From: Zygnema cylindricum
Lineage: Eukaryota; Streptophyta; Zygnematophyceae; Zygnematales; Zygnemataceae
Direction of reading: 5' to 3'
Assembly (NCBI GenBank): GCA_037447655.1
Contig: JBBHKE010000899.1
Location: forward strand, 1-64,000
Length of the DNA stretch: 64,000 nt
Each line of letters begins with the position of its first letter. Positions within the stretch are counted from its first letter, which is position 1. This document shows, in pieces, positions 1 through 10,177 of the stretch. A program made the position numbers and the translations under genes. The notes beneath the pieces are model-generated. The model searched no databases. It worked only from the letters and a program-made list of their open reading frames with translations, and had not been told where the DNA came from.

Positions 1-461
1 AAAGATGAGTTAGACTAGTTCTCTCTTTATTGCCATTCCAGAGTTTGTCCATGCACTTGTTGCAAAATTTGACTTTGGAATAGGGATGTTTGTCAACCTG
101 CCGGATCCTAATGTCAACTTGTCGGTTTGTGATGTCCACCTGTTTACTTGCTATTTTCTGATTGGCGCTTCGTGAAAACACTTCCTTGATGTGGAAATTC
201 TTCTTTGTCCAAATTCATATTCCTCTCTTTCCAACTTTCATTGCCTTGGTGAGTTCTCTCGTTCTTAGAGTCTTTTCTGTTGCCTATGTTTGTTACTAAG
301 TTGGCTATGGGTTCCTCTTTGATCTCTTGCGTGACAACTGTTTTGTTTAGGTTTTGAGCCGTCCTATTTGAGTGGATGCCCTGATTTTCCCTGTTGCTAT
401 TGCTATAGCTATTGAACCCTTTTGGTTGCTCGTGCCTTTCTAACTAGTCTAACTCATCTTT
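1..461. repeat. 20-bp perfect inverted repeat bounding 1-461
   Basis: Positions 1-20 and 442-461 are exact reverse complements (AAAGATGAGTTAGACTAGTT and its complement). The left arm may extend beyond the window. It may mark a small inversion or a foldback insertion inside the copia remnant. Confidence 0.6.
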
Positions 462-587
462 CTACCCTATCTGATCCATTGTGACGTGCAGATCATGAGT
501 GGAGATTTGTGGAGAAGTGCGCGTTGCGGCATCAAAGTTTCTCCAAACTCTGTCTCCTTTTGCTCCTCCTTCGTCATCTGTTCCACT

Positions 588-1196
588 TCAACCTGCACAC
601 TGTTGAGTCTTAACATGAGTGTTTTTTTTATCTCCTCCTCTGAGGGGTGGATTATCAGTGCACCTGCTGCTGACTGCTTCCCACGTGTCCTTTGCTGATG
701 AATTGAAGCTCTGTCTGCTCTTTGTTGACTCCTTCATTTTCCTGCAGCTTTTGTTAGTAATGTCAATTATTTTTGGTGTAACATGAACCTTGATGATGTG
801 TGATCTATCCTCGCCATCTCTTGCTTTGTCGTTTCTAACATTCTCCTTCATGTTTCTGTTGTTTGCAGGATTTGCGACCTTTGTCGCGCACCAGGCATTC
901 CTGGTTAGGAGAGGGTATGTTGACTTCTTGAGGATCTTGAGGCAGTATAGTCGGCCGCCTCTTCTCTCTCCTTCCGCCAATAGCGAACCGATTCTGGTAA
1001 GCTCTACTTTCCCGTTTTCCGAATTAGAAGAGATACCAATGGTTTGGGCTTGACTAATAGAGTAGATGTTATGGAGTGAGTTTGGGAGGAAGTGGATGTT
1101 TGTGAGGGTTCTCTCTAGTCTTTTCCCTTTTACTACAACGTCTATGGTGATGTTGCCTATGCGTTGAGCTTGTAAGGTCCTACCATCTACCATCAA
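588..1196 (-). pseudogene. copia pol fragment: protease to pre-integrase
   Basis: This minus-strand stretch of 202 codons begins MMVDGRTLQAQRIGNI and continues with LTNIHFLPNSLHNIYSISQ and GGRLYCLKI. That order is the linker between protease and the gag pre-integrase domain in Ty1/copia polyproteins (DGR..-GIG-, L-x-NVLYVPxLxxNLLSVS, then GLYxL). Similarity fades after about residue 90, and the remaining Lys/Asp-rich residues look like out-of-frame reading of degraded pol. It follows the gag fragment at 1331-1630 and precedes the zinc-like Cys pair near position 100, giving the expected gag-PR-IN order on the minus strand. Confidence 0.65.
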
Positions 1197-1330
1197 TACT
1201 CGTTTGGGTGAGATGCTTCTGAAAGATGTGAGGTGTTCTCTGGTGATTTTTATGTGTGTTGGGTGGTTAAGTCTATGATCCAGTCATGGTCTAGAGGTTT
1301 TGTGTTGGAAACTGTCATTGTGTTTAACAT

Positions 1331-1630
1331 TTATCTCCCTCTCTCCATAGCTGTTTCTTTATCCCCTTCCGCTCGTTTGCAGCGTGAGGCCAATGCCTCC
1401 CACACAGTCCATGAGTATCTTAACCTCGCCATTTCTGCCAGTTCATGATCTGCTCGAAGATCTTTGAATTGGCCTATGATTATCCACTTTGCTTGAATCT
1501 CTCTTACATCCCATATCTCCATTGAATTAATCTCATCCTTTGTCTCTGCTCCCTTTGATTGAAGAACACGCCACAACTCCTCTTGGGTGACGATTCCCAA
1601 GAGGCTTCTCTCCACGAGCAATCTGGTCAC
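1331..1630 (-). pseudogene. copia-type gag fragment
   Basis: A 99-codon open stretch on the minus strand lies just inside the LTR and primer-binding site, where copia gag sits. The order of residues (WDVREIQAKWIIIGQFKDL, then an Arg/Glu-rich tail) resembles the UBN2-type capsid region of copia elements. Gag would form the retrotransposon particle in the cytoplasm. It is far shorter than a normal gag of about 250-400 residues, and related reading continues in other frames on both sides, so I treat it as a degraded fragment. The family call rests mainly on position. Confidence 0.5.
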
Positions 1631-1683
1631 TCGTATTCTCCACTATTCGAAGTCCCATACCTTGGACCAATCTAATGGCCACA

Positions 1684-1697
1684 GTGGGCCCATAACC
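1684..1697 (-). other. Primer-binding site, half-tRNA type
   Basis: The minus strand reads GGTTATGGGCCCAC directly next to the LTR edge TGTTG at 1698. This is complementary to the anticodon-loop region of initiator tRNA-Met (GGGCCCAUAACC), the primer site known from Drosophila copia, rather than to a tRNA 3' end. Confidence 0.65.
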
Positions 1698-2251
1698 TGT
1701 TGCTTTCGGACAACCATCTGAACGATCTGAGGAATCCTCCCCCGCAACCACAGATAGATTTGTCTTAGCGCAGGCAATCACTAGGTGGACACTAAGAAAA
1801 AATCATAGAGGTATAGATAGGATATTGAAAGAGGAATAGAGAGGATACATTCACATCATCATTAGGATAGACAAGATAGTTGTAACTCAGCTTATAATAG
1901 GAAAACTAGTCAAGGGGTCACTTAGTGAAAGCTAAGTTGAGTTCCCAAAGAGAATAGTATAAAGTTTAGACACTTGTTATCCCTAATCTCAACTGAAACT
2001 AAAGCTGATTTCTTAAAATCTCTCTAATCTTATTTGTACAGTGAATGTTATGATATGAAATGTCTTTTGAAGTCTACACTGTTGTACTCTCACTTAGATT
2101 ATATATGAAAAAATGTTATCTTCTAAAAGCTTATCCTGTGCATCATAAGCCCTATGCTTTGATTCCTTAAGCCTTAATGAAATGCTTGTCTTACATGCCC
2201 ATTTATCCTTTTCTGAATGCATCTCTGGTGACATGCTTAATGGAGTGGTGG

Positions 2252-3105
2252 AATGTGGTCTAATGGATAAGTGGCAAGTGTCTTACTGTCTTCCATAAGT
2301 GTGTCCAATGAGAACACCCGGTTGTGTCATCTGTCACATCATTCCCCGTTAAAATCGTCATATGTGATGTCCGGTCACAGATTGGTACTGTAGTCCCGAT
2401 TTTGTTATATACTTGGTCAATTATGGGTTTGCTTAGGGTATCGCCAAACCCGATGTATTGCGGATGCAACTGCTGTCCCAAATCGCCTCGAATCGTTCCT
2501 CTCGGCTGAAATTGGTATCGCGCGAAATCGTACTTTTCAAAATAACCAATACGAGGAACTCCCAAGTTTCTAATAAATAATTATTGTCAGTCAGAAGATG
2601 GTTGAATTTTTGCAATTGGTAAACCAATTTATGAGTTCCGGAAAGATATTGATTGAATAAAGATTCTAAGAAGAAGTTTTAAGGTTGAAAAGTCCCGTCA
2701 TATAAGGAGAATTTTCGACCTGAGATTATTTTTGAAGGTGTTCTCAAAAACAATCCATCCTCCGTGAAAAGATAGAGGATCGCAAATGATGTGAATACAG
2801 CAAGGATTGACGGCCAAAACTAGGCGGACATCATATTAGTAGAGACAAGAGAGAGATTTTCTATGAGCTCAAAATGGCAGAGTTCAAATTTTATTGTTGA
2901 TAATAGTTGGAAGGGTGGATTTCCTTTGAGTAGAAACCGAAAAGAAGAGAGAAGAGTGCAAAGAAAGAAGGTAATCTACAAACACGTAAGGATATTGTAC
3001 AAGTCTACAAAAGTATCCAATGTCATTATAAAAGTGATGTGGGTTTGAAACAAAAGAAAAAGTACAAAACACCACCTCCACTCCATAATAGAACGCCGCT
3101 GTCGT
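2252..3105. other. No gene recognised
   Basis: AT-rich unique-looking DNA. Open frames here are short and have no recognisable motif. I see no tRNA, rRNA or obvious transposon end. Confidence 0.5.
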
Positions 3106-3109
3106 GGCT

Positions 3110-3338
3110 GCCTATTTGACTGTGTTTGACTGTATTTGACCATGTTTGACAATGTTTTACCATGTTTGACTGTGTTTGACCATGTTTGACTGTGTTTGAC
3201 CATGTGTGACTGTGTTTGACCATGTTTGACCATGTTTGACTGTGTTTGACCATGTTTGATCGTGTTTGACCCTGTTTGACAATGTTTGACTATGTTTGAT
3301 CATGTTTCACCCTGTTTGACAAGGTTTGACTAGAACTT
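3110..3338. repeat. 10-bp minisatellite (TGTTTGACCA/TGTTTGACTG)
   Basis: About 22 imperfect copies of a decamer built on TTTGAC, alternating CATG and TGTG spacers. The 10-bp period leaves long frames open on the minus strand, encoding repeats such as MVKHSQTWSNTVKHGQ. These are a by-product of the repeat and not evidence of a gene. Confidence 0.9.
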
Positions 3339-3339
3339 C

Positions 3340-4120
3340 TATACAGTAACATTAACGCTTCAGCTTCGTCTTCTAACTTTTTTACATCTGATTTCTACTA
3401 GTCCATCCAGGAAAATCCAACGAACAACTTTTTCGTCACTGTCCCAAATTTTGTGACCTCCACTAAGTTCTTTATTCAAAAAAATACAGAAAGTTATGGA
3501 TTCAAGGCCACAAAACAAAGCAAGTGAAATAAATAATTGAAACCTCAATGAGTAAAAAATAAACCTTTCCTCGTCTGCCCTATGACATGAATGTAAAAGA
3601 ACTTACAAAAAGAATTGAATGACTTGCATTCTTCTCTTCAAATGCATTAAGTTAGCTAAAACAAAAAAATGGAGCGAAAACAGTAAACCATCACGACTAC
3701 ATAAAAAAATACAAACCGTGAAAAAAAATTAAAGAGATGATAACTATGCCGTCATTGAACCCGTCTTTCCAACAAGTGTCGACCAATCACAAGAGCTCTA
3801 TAATTCAGGTAAACAACTGAGTAACATATAAAGTAAAGAACTTCAAAGAAAAGCCAAGAAAACTTGTTGAAAAGAGAGAGAGAGAGGGAGAAAGAGTTAA
3901 GAGGGAAAGCGAGAGGATGGGAAGAGGTAGGGAGTGATGGTGTTTGATAACTCGTCCAAAAAACATTGAGCTTCAAAAGGCTATTATTCATATATTTGAG
4001 TTATTTGTAAAATATGTCACGACTTGTATGATTAGACTTCAAAGCCGTATATTACATTGTGTCGTACAGCTTCTTGATGAAGCTTGCACAAAATGATGTG
4101 AATTCATGACTTTTGTAAAG
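3340..4120. other. No gene recognised
   Basis: AT-rich sequence with poly-A/T runs and a short GAGA run near 3870-3895. No coding or transposon signature seen. Confidence 0.5.
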
Positions 4121-4122
4121 TA

Positions 4123-4363
4123 CATCGTGAATCGTTATTAGCGTCAATGTTTTTTTCGCCACTTACGACATCTTTTCTTAGTTGGGAGTTGTCGGATTTT
4201 CAATTTGAGACCGCCATTCAGATGTTGAGAATGTTACCTTTGAATCGCAGCCGTCAGATCCACAATCCCTTCGGCGTTGCAACGTGCTACGCGGCCGCCC
4301 GGCGCCCGGCGTTTTCGTCAGTTTGACGAAAAAAAACATTGTCGCTAATAACAATTCACGGTG
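4123..4363. mobile_element. MITE family 1 (TA target site), copy a
   Basis: Ends are CATCGTGAATCGTTATTAGC on the left and the complementary CGCTAATAACAATTCACGG on the right, each flanked by TA. The interior is palindromic, with the family signature GTCGGATTTTCAATTTGAG and CCGTCAGATCC. The length of 241 bp, TA duplication and TIRs indicate a non-autonomous Tc1/mariner-like (Stowaway-style) element. A GC-rich insertion (GCGGCCGCCCGGCGCCCGGCG) distinguishes it from the 217-bp copies. Confidence 0.75.
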
Positions 4364-4365
4364 TA

Positions 4366-4936
4366 GTGTACTTTACTTCACCTTTTTGTTCTATTTTTGG
4401 CAATTCATCACTCTTTATCCCTTTTTCGTGCATTTTTGCGGTAACTGGCCCCACTTGCCAAACGTCTCTCCTAACCATCGTTCTCAATTTATAACCCTAC
4501 TCGCAGACTATATTTCTACCCGGAACTCGACGGAGTTACCTCTCTCGCTTTTCAAAACATCTGCCCTCAAAATCTTTATTCCAAGGGATAATGTCCATTG
4601 TAACATCTTTATTCCAAGGGATAATGTCCATTGTAACTTTCTAAGGGAGAGCCGTCGGATGTAATAATGATACTTGAGAATAAAAGTTTTCTATCCGTTA
4701 GAGCACTTTCCAACATATTAGACGCAGCCACGTATATATGCAGGTTCGAACATGTTAGACGCAACCACGTATATATGCAAGTGTACAATTGGGCAATGAT
4801 GAAATGTTTAGGAAAATTTGAAAACACAAAAGAGAAACGTGAAATTTTACGTAACATGGTCACCTAAATGTCTTGCGCTGTCATCGTCGCTTTCTAAATC
4901 AGCACGCGTGGCACTTTTCTTTTTTGTTGTTTCTTA
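4366..4936. repeat. Intergenic DNA with two short tandem duplications
   Basis: No gene seen. A 31-bp direct duplication (TTCCAAGGGATAATGTCCAT core) lies at about 4575-4637, and a roughly 40-bp duplication (ACGTATATATGCA core) lies at about 4718-4780. Confidence 0.6.
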
Positions 4937-5459
4937 GGGCGTGTGCCCATGTAATCGAAAATTTAGAATGTTATTTCGGATTTTAAGGCAGATTTTAGAG
5001 TGTATTTTTCAAAGTGTTCCTATGTCACTCGTTACTTGTGCCTTCATTACTTCAAATATGTTACAGTTGTAGACGTCTACAAAATGTGGGAGAGAGTACG
5101 AAACGAAATGTAGACAATTACAAAACTTCCTAAAATTAGTGACGTCTACAAAAACGGAGACGGGTGTAGACGTCGAGTTTTTCGTGGCATTGTAGATGTT
5201 TAGGGTTTTGTGACCCTGTGAAGTCATGCTACCTTGTGACGTCATTGGTACGAAGATTTTCCGCCATGGCTTACCGATTTTTTTTATTATCTTTTATCAT
5301 TCGATATGCCATCAAAATAAGAACATTTAAAAAAAAAAAAAAATCCTTTCATTTGATTCTATTATTGCTGCATTTCATTTAGAGAGGGAGAAAGAGGAGT
5401 TGTCGAGTGAAAAAGAGGGGGAGAGACGAAGACAACGTAAGCTTTTACAAAGGTCCCAT

Positions 5460-6461
5460 TGTTGTTTTGAAAAGTCAGTTTTGTGCGTACGAGACAGTTT
5501 GCCCGTAACAACTAATTGGATTTAATATGGAGGTTTGAATAGATTCACGGATTGGGGGAGCGAACGGATTGTTATAATTAAAGTGACGTAAAAGACTCCT
5601 TGAGTGGTGTGAACAAGCTGTGACAAATGGACGGCGGATCGCGAAGCGATCCGATGTAAAATAAACGGAATGTTGGAATAGGCGCAGCCGGTACTGCGTA
5701 GCTGCAACGCAGTTAAGTCAACGTAGCTGCGGCTATTTGTATGATCCGTACGGACAAGCGCAGCCAGCGCAGCCAGCGCAGCAAGCGCAGCTAGCGCAGC
5801 TGCGGATAATATGACTAGGATAGATCTCGAGTAATGATGATTGTACGGTAGTGGTAGCTTAGCAGTTGCTTAGTGGTAGCTTGGTTTTTGACATACGAAG
5901 TGTGCGGTGTAAATATTCTGTAAAAACAAAGGTTTGTCCTTTTGACTAATTAGTTTATTAGATTAGATACAGTACGGCTGGTATGCCTCCGTACTCTGAG
6001 TATAACTTGCAGGACTTAGATTATTTTATGTATCGCAGTCAAGTTTATCAAAGCAATGGCAAACAGTTTTCTGCATCTTTGACCTGTTGATGTGATCACT
6101 CTGTTTGGTGCTTTCATGTGAAACTTTGTGGATTTATTCTATGATATAGAATATAAATGTGTGTAAAGTTTCATTGTATTCCAGTATCTCTGTAAGATTC
6201 TGTGAACAGTCTAAGTGGTTAGTTTGTGAAGCTGTCAACTGTTTTTGTGAAACTCTGGAGCCTATATCTTCTAGATGCCTTGGTGGATTTAGCTGTCACT
6301 CTGGGAGTTTATATTGTATATGGTATAATACTTATTGGTGCAGTTTGAGGTGATTCTATTCAGTTTGGAGTAATCTGTGCTATCTGTAACACAGCTCTTT
6401 TTGAGGTAGTCTGTGGGTGTTTCCGTGAGTAATCCATGGCTGAAATAGGCTATGGACAACA
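5460..6461 (+). repeat. 5' LTR of the gag-only retrotransposon
   Basis: Begins TGTTGTTTTGAAAAGTCAG and ends GGCTATGGACAACA. Matches 10178-11151 along its length. It has an expanded run of AGCGCAGCC units at about 5757-5805 that is shorter in the 3' copy, and a short palindrome GGATCGCGAAGCGATCC near 5636-5652. Confidence 0.92.
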
Positions 6462-6476
6462 CGTTATGGGCCCACA
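6462..6476 (+). other. Primer-binding site, half-tRNA type
   Basis: CGTTATGGGCCCACA lies one base after the 5' LTR. GTTATGGGCCCA is complementary to the anticodon-loop region of initiator tRNA-Met, the copia-style internal priming site. The same core is found beside the LTRs at 1698 and 32508. Confidence 0.7.
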
Positions 6477-6484
6477 CCCATGGC

Positions 6485-7160
6485 TACCTATATTTGATGG
6501 ATCAAAATATCACTAGTGGAAGTGTGCGCTTGAGAGCTACTTCCAGATGATGGAGCTAATGGATGTGGTGGGCGGTACCTTGGCCGAAACATCAAATGAA
6601 TGGAAAAGGAAAAATCATGAGTGTCTAAGGGTTATCAAGAACTCCTTGACTGAGGATTTGGTAATGTCATACCTAATTTTTAAAAGGGCAACTGAACTAT
6701 GGAAGAGCTTAGAATGTATGTATGCAAAGACGTCTTTATATCATTGGCTTAGTAGTGTTACCAAAATAGTTGAACACAAGTATGTAGGAGGTAGTATGGA
6801 GAAACACTGTATTGACTTACAAGTATTGTTTGCAGAAAATGATTTGGCAGGGGGAAACTTTACAGATGCTCAACAAGCTATCTTGTTAATGAGTAGTCTA
6901 CCTAAAGAATATAAGAGTGCACTAGATCGATTGACTTAAATTGATAAAAATGATTGGAGTATAACTGTAGCTAGATGAGTTATTCTAGATGAAGAGGCTA
7001 ATAGAAAGGTTTTATCAAGTGAAAGGAATATAAAGGAATCTAAGTCTCAGTTTCAAAAATTTAAAGGTAATAGTGAGTTCGGAGATTGGCCAAAGATTTG
7101 TTTTTACTGTAATGATTTAGGACATACCTTCAGGGTATGTCTATCGTATAAAAGTGCATG
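6485..7160 (+). pseudogene. copia-type gag with CCHC zinc knuckle
   Basis: Frame-consistent reading from about 6488 gives PIFDGSKYH, stop, WKCALESYFQMMELMDVVGG, the usual N-terminus of copia capsid proteins (FDGxNYxxWK). An open frame follows from ATG 6547 to 6939 (130 residues, UBN2-like, including SSLPKEYKSALDRLT). After two further in-frame stops (6937 and 6976) the same frame encodes a zinc knuckle, CFYCNDLGHTFRVC (C-x2-C-x4-H-x4-C), at about 7098-7140. Gag would package element RNA. Three nonsense codons in one otherwise intact frame show recent decay without frameshifts. Confidence 0.8.
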
Positions 7161-7236
7161 TGTTACAGGGAATTTCAGAGATGGATGGGACAATACCCTA
7201 GTTCGAACCCCAACAAGAAAGGAATCAAGTGCTTTC

Positions 7237-7770
7237 GTGAGTGAGAGACAAGACTCGACAAATGACAAAAGGCATACACCTTGTGTTGACGAATTTATGT
7301 ATTTACCGACCTTCTGTGGTGTTTGGAATGGAGTAAAAGAGGAGGTGACAGAAAAGGATTTAATGTCTGTCCCTTTTCCCGACGTCAGATTGGTGAGTAA
7401 CAAAGAGTTACAGGAGGAAGAGTTGTTTGAAGTAAGAGAAATTAGAGGAAGTGAAGGTCACTTGGAAGTGGAAGCCAAAAAATACTTAAACATAAAGACT
7501 AATAAACTAAACCCAATTTTTCTACAAGGACCGGGCGAAGATATGAAGAAAACTGGAATTAGGAATAAGGTGTTTAATGTGGAAATTGGTGGAAGGAGTT
7601 ATGTCACCGAAGATAGTGTGGTGAAGGACGAAAGAGAGATGGACACGATTTCTGTGACCTTATCAGATGACAAATCTGTGAGTGAAAATTGCTTACAAGA
7701 AAGTTTGTTAACTAAAGCAAGAGGAGTTGGGGGAAGAGATAGACACTTAGAAGCAGAAACTAGAAGTTAG
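7237..7770 (+). CDS. Unrecognised acidic open frame inside retrotransposon
   Basis: An open frame of 177 residues, rich in Glu, Asp, Lys and Val, downstream of the gag zinc knuckle. I recognise no protease, integrase or reverse transcriptase motif in it. A stretch IRNKVFNVEIGGRSYVTEDSVV could be a decayed aspartic-protease-like beta segment, but no Asp-Ser/Thr-Gly triad is visible. It may be an accessory protein or merely element sequence that happens to be open. Confidence 0.3.
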   Translation: MSERQDSTNDKRHTPCVDEFMYLPTFCGVWNGVKEEVTEKDLMSVPFPDVRLVSNKELQEEELFEVREIRGSEGHLEVEAKKYLNIKTNKLNPIFLQGPGEDMKKTGIRNKVFNVEIGGRSYVTEDSVVKDEREMDTISVTLSDDKSVSENCLQESLLTKARGVGGRDRHLEAETRS

Positions 7771-7830
7771 GTGGCCATGAAAATTGGTGAACTAGGAGAA
7801 AAACAAAGAAAAAATGTTTAGAAAATTGGA

Positions 7831-8208
7831 GTGAGAAAAGAAGTTTGTGGGATTGAAAAATGTAATAGAAATACAAAAGTTAAAAGAGTGCATCTGAAAA
7901 GAAGAAGAAAAGTTGATGGAAGTAGCAAATCTATGGAGAAAAACATAAAGGTGAAACAGAAAACTAGTATTTGTGACTTTAAACGAGTAGAAAATTGTGA
8001 CAGAAATGTAAACTTTCAAACAAGACAAAAGATCATGAAGAAAACAAAAAGAAGATGTAATATTCAAAGGATCAAGGGTAGAAGAAAACATGCTCAGAAA
8101 GTGATCAAGAAAAGAAGCGAGAGAAATGAATTTCTGGAGGATATTTCTAAAGAATGTGAATTTAGAGAAATCTTAGTTTTAATGTCTTATAAAGAAAACT
8201 TTGTTTGA
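7831..8208 (+). CDS. Unrecognised basic open frame inside retrotransposon
   Basis: 125 residues, very rich in Lys and Arg (for example KVKRVHLKRRRKVDGSSKS, KKTKRRCNIQRIKGRRKHAQ). Composition is consistent with a nucleic-acid-binding tail or simply with A/G-rich DNA. It lies between the acidic frame and the solo LTR insertion. No known domain is seen, so coding status is doubtful. Confidence 0.25.
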   Translation: MRKEVCGIEKCNRNTKVKRVHLKRRRKVDGSSKSMEKNIKVKQKTSICDFKRVENCDRNVNFQTRQKIMKKTKRRCNIQRIKGRRKHAQKVIKKRSERNEFLEDISKECEFREILVLMSYKENFV

Positions 8209-8429
8209 CATTCTATTTGTTTTTGGTTGGACTTTAGATTTGTATTCTTCCTTGTTGAGTTAGTTGAAAAGAAACAAAAAGATTTATTTATGTATTTTTG
8301 AAGACGAAGGAGGTGGTGGAAGCAATGACTTGTTCAGGAACGAAAATTTCGGGAGACATGGCAGAACGCAGCGAAAGCAGTGGAGAATCATCAGAAGAAG
8401 TTCGCGTCGCGAAGAGCGACACAGCATAG

Positions 8430-9586
8430 TGTTATTTTTGAAATGTTAGTTTCGTACTTACGCCACATTTTGTGCGCACGCGACGGTTCGTGCGTAGATT
8501 ATTATCGGAAATATTGTGGTGGTACAAATGGAGGTTCGAATGGATTTGTGGATTGGGGGAGTAATTGTACGATTGAAATTAAAGGGATTAATTGAGTGGC
8601 TCGGAATACGTTTACAAATGGACGGCGGATCGCGAAGCGATCCGATGTGAAATTTACGAAATGTTGAATATGTACGCCGCCGATACGAAGCGTCTTATTT
8701 GGACAAGTGTACTTTATTTGCGAGAGGCGTATTTATTGCAAAGGACGCAAGTTCGGTACGGTTTAATTTCGGCAAGTGGTCCGTGGTACATTTGGAGGGC
8801 GGACGGCGTCCACCGATATTTCCAAAGGATTGTATTTTGATAATGTGGTATCAAGTGGACCGTACGTATGTGATGTCGGTTCATGACGTGGTTTCGTCCT
8901 CAAGTGACTAATCAAGTTGATACTCAGTACGCGGATTTTACGGAAGCGTCGATGTAAATATTTGGTTGAACATTGATGTGTCTTTTTGTGAATTAATTAT
9001 TAGTGTAGATTTACTCACTTTGACATACCTTGAAGTATTCGGGTATACCGACATTAATAGAGGTAGCTGGTAGATAGCGTACCGCTGATATGCCTCCGTA
9101 CATTCAGCAGTAAGCTCTTTTATATATTTGTAGGACTTCGTCATTTTAGGACATAGGAACTTTTTGGACCAAAAACTGTTTATGGTTATTTTTGGTAATT
9201 TTATCTGAGGATTACTCTCAGATCTGATAGCGGAATTATCTGAAATTCTGCATGTTTGTTCCTATTTATATTTTAAATATTGTCACAGATTTTCAGGTCT
9301 ATTGTGTGCCTGGTCTGTGTTTTACTTCATTGTGAAGTTAGTCTGTCTGAAGTTCTGGCAGACTGTTTTGCTGCAACTTTGACTAGATGATGTGATCAAT
9401 CTGTTTATTATTTTTGTCTGAAACTTTGTGAGGTCATTTTATATCCTAGATAATATCTGTAAATGTAGTTTCAGCTTGTTTTGTTAATTCTGTTGAATTC
9501 TGTGTGTATCCAAAGTACGTTGTTTTTAGGGTAGTCTGTGGTGCTTCCTAGAGTGAATCCATGGCTAGAAATGGCTATGGACAACA
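8430..9586 (+). mobile_element. Solo LTR of a related family
   Basis: Begins TGTTATTTTTGAAATGTTAG, ends GGCTATGGACAACA, and is flanked by the 5-bp duplication CATAG (8425-8429 and 9587-9591). It shares blocks with the 5460 LTR, such as GGATTGGGGGAG, the palindrome GGATCGCGAAGCGATCC and the tail TCCATGGCTAGAAATGGC, but is clearly diverged. A solo LTR forms by recombination between the two LTRs of a full element. Confidence 0.85.
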
Positions 9587-10020
9587 CATAGCGGCGCAAC
9601 AAAAGGAGTGGTGCCGTATGACGCTTACTCGCTGATTATTTTATTCCACGTACAGGCAACTAAACATTCAGGGGTTATGCATTTATGGTGTAAGGGGAGC
9701 TATTACATGACACTTTTTGCAAAAAGGCAGCAAGCGACTTGGAATTGGCAGAGGGCAGCAGGAGCAATGGCGACGTTGGCAAAGCACTGGTGATGTGGTT
9801 TTTTTGCTAAATTTATTGTATGATGAACAGCGGAGGTTGATACAAAATTTTGAATATTTAAATATTTTTTTTTCTTTTGTTTATCCATTAGAGTGGAAAC
9901 ATTTGCGTACAGCATGGACTCATGAGTCTAAAGCTTTAGGGAGGTGTAGAATTTGAAAGCTTTAGTCTCAGTAGATGAGGCTATGAGGAGGAAGTTAAAG
10001 GTGAAAAAGAGCAGCAATTA

Positions 10021-10140
10021 GGACTGCGATGTCAAACTAGCGCAGCGTAGCAGCATAGCAGTACACGCTACACTTTGTATTCATACTGCGCTGCGATGTC
10101 AAACTAGCGCAGCGTAGCAACATAGCATTACACGCTGCAT
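10021..10140. repeat. Two tandem copies of a ~62-bp GCGCAGCGTAGC-rich unit
   Basis: CTGCGATGTCAAACTAGCGC starts two near-identical units just before the purine tract of the retrotransposon. Confidence 0.75.
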
Positions 10141-10177
10141 ATTTTTTTGGGTGTACGAAACTAAATTTTCGGGGGAG

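Larger units (their letters stand above)
1..2250 (-). mobile_element. Decayed Ty1/copia LTR retrotransposon, 5' part
   Basis: Read on the minus strand, this runs from a probable 5' LTR (inner edge 1698; outer edge not resolved, about 2250) through a primer-binding site, gag fragment, protease-like and pre-integrase sequence, and leaves the window at position 1. Near 1270-1300 the minus strand encodes DWIIDLTTQHT, which keeps the Asp of the copia protease motif WIIDSG. At 10-130 it encodes FCNKCMDKLWNGNKERTSL, resembling the paired-Cys end of the gag pre-integrase domain. Frames are broken by stops and shifts, so it is not active. The outer LTR edge is a guess. Confidence 0.7.

Noticed and set aside
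2976-3253. Open frames encoding repeated MVKHSQTWSN
   Set aside because: Product of the 10-bp minisatellite, with no start context or conserved domain.
5636-5652. GGATCGCGAAGCGATCC as a regulatory operator
   Set aside because: It is a fixed palindrome of the LTR family (also at 8628 and 10355), so nothing specific to a regulator can be claimed.
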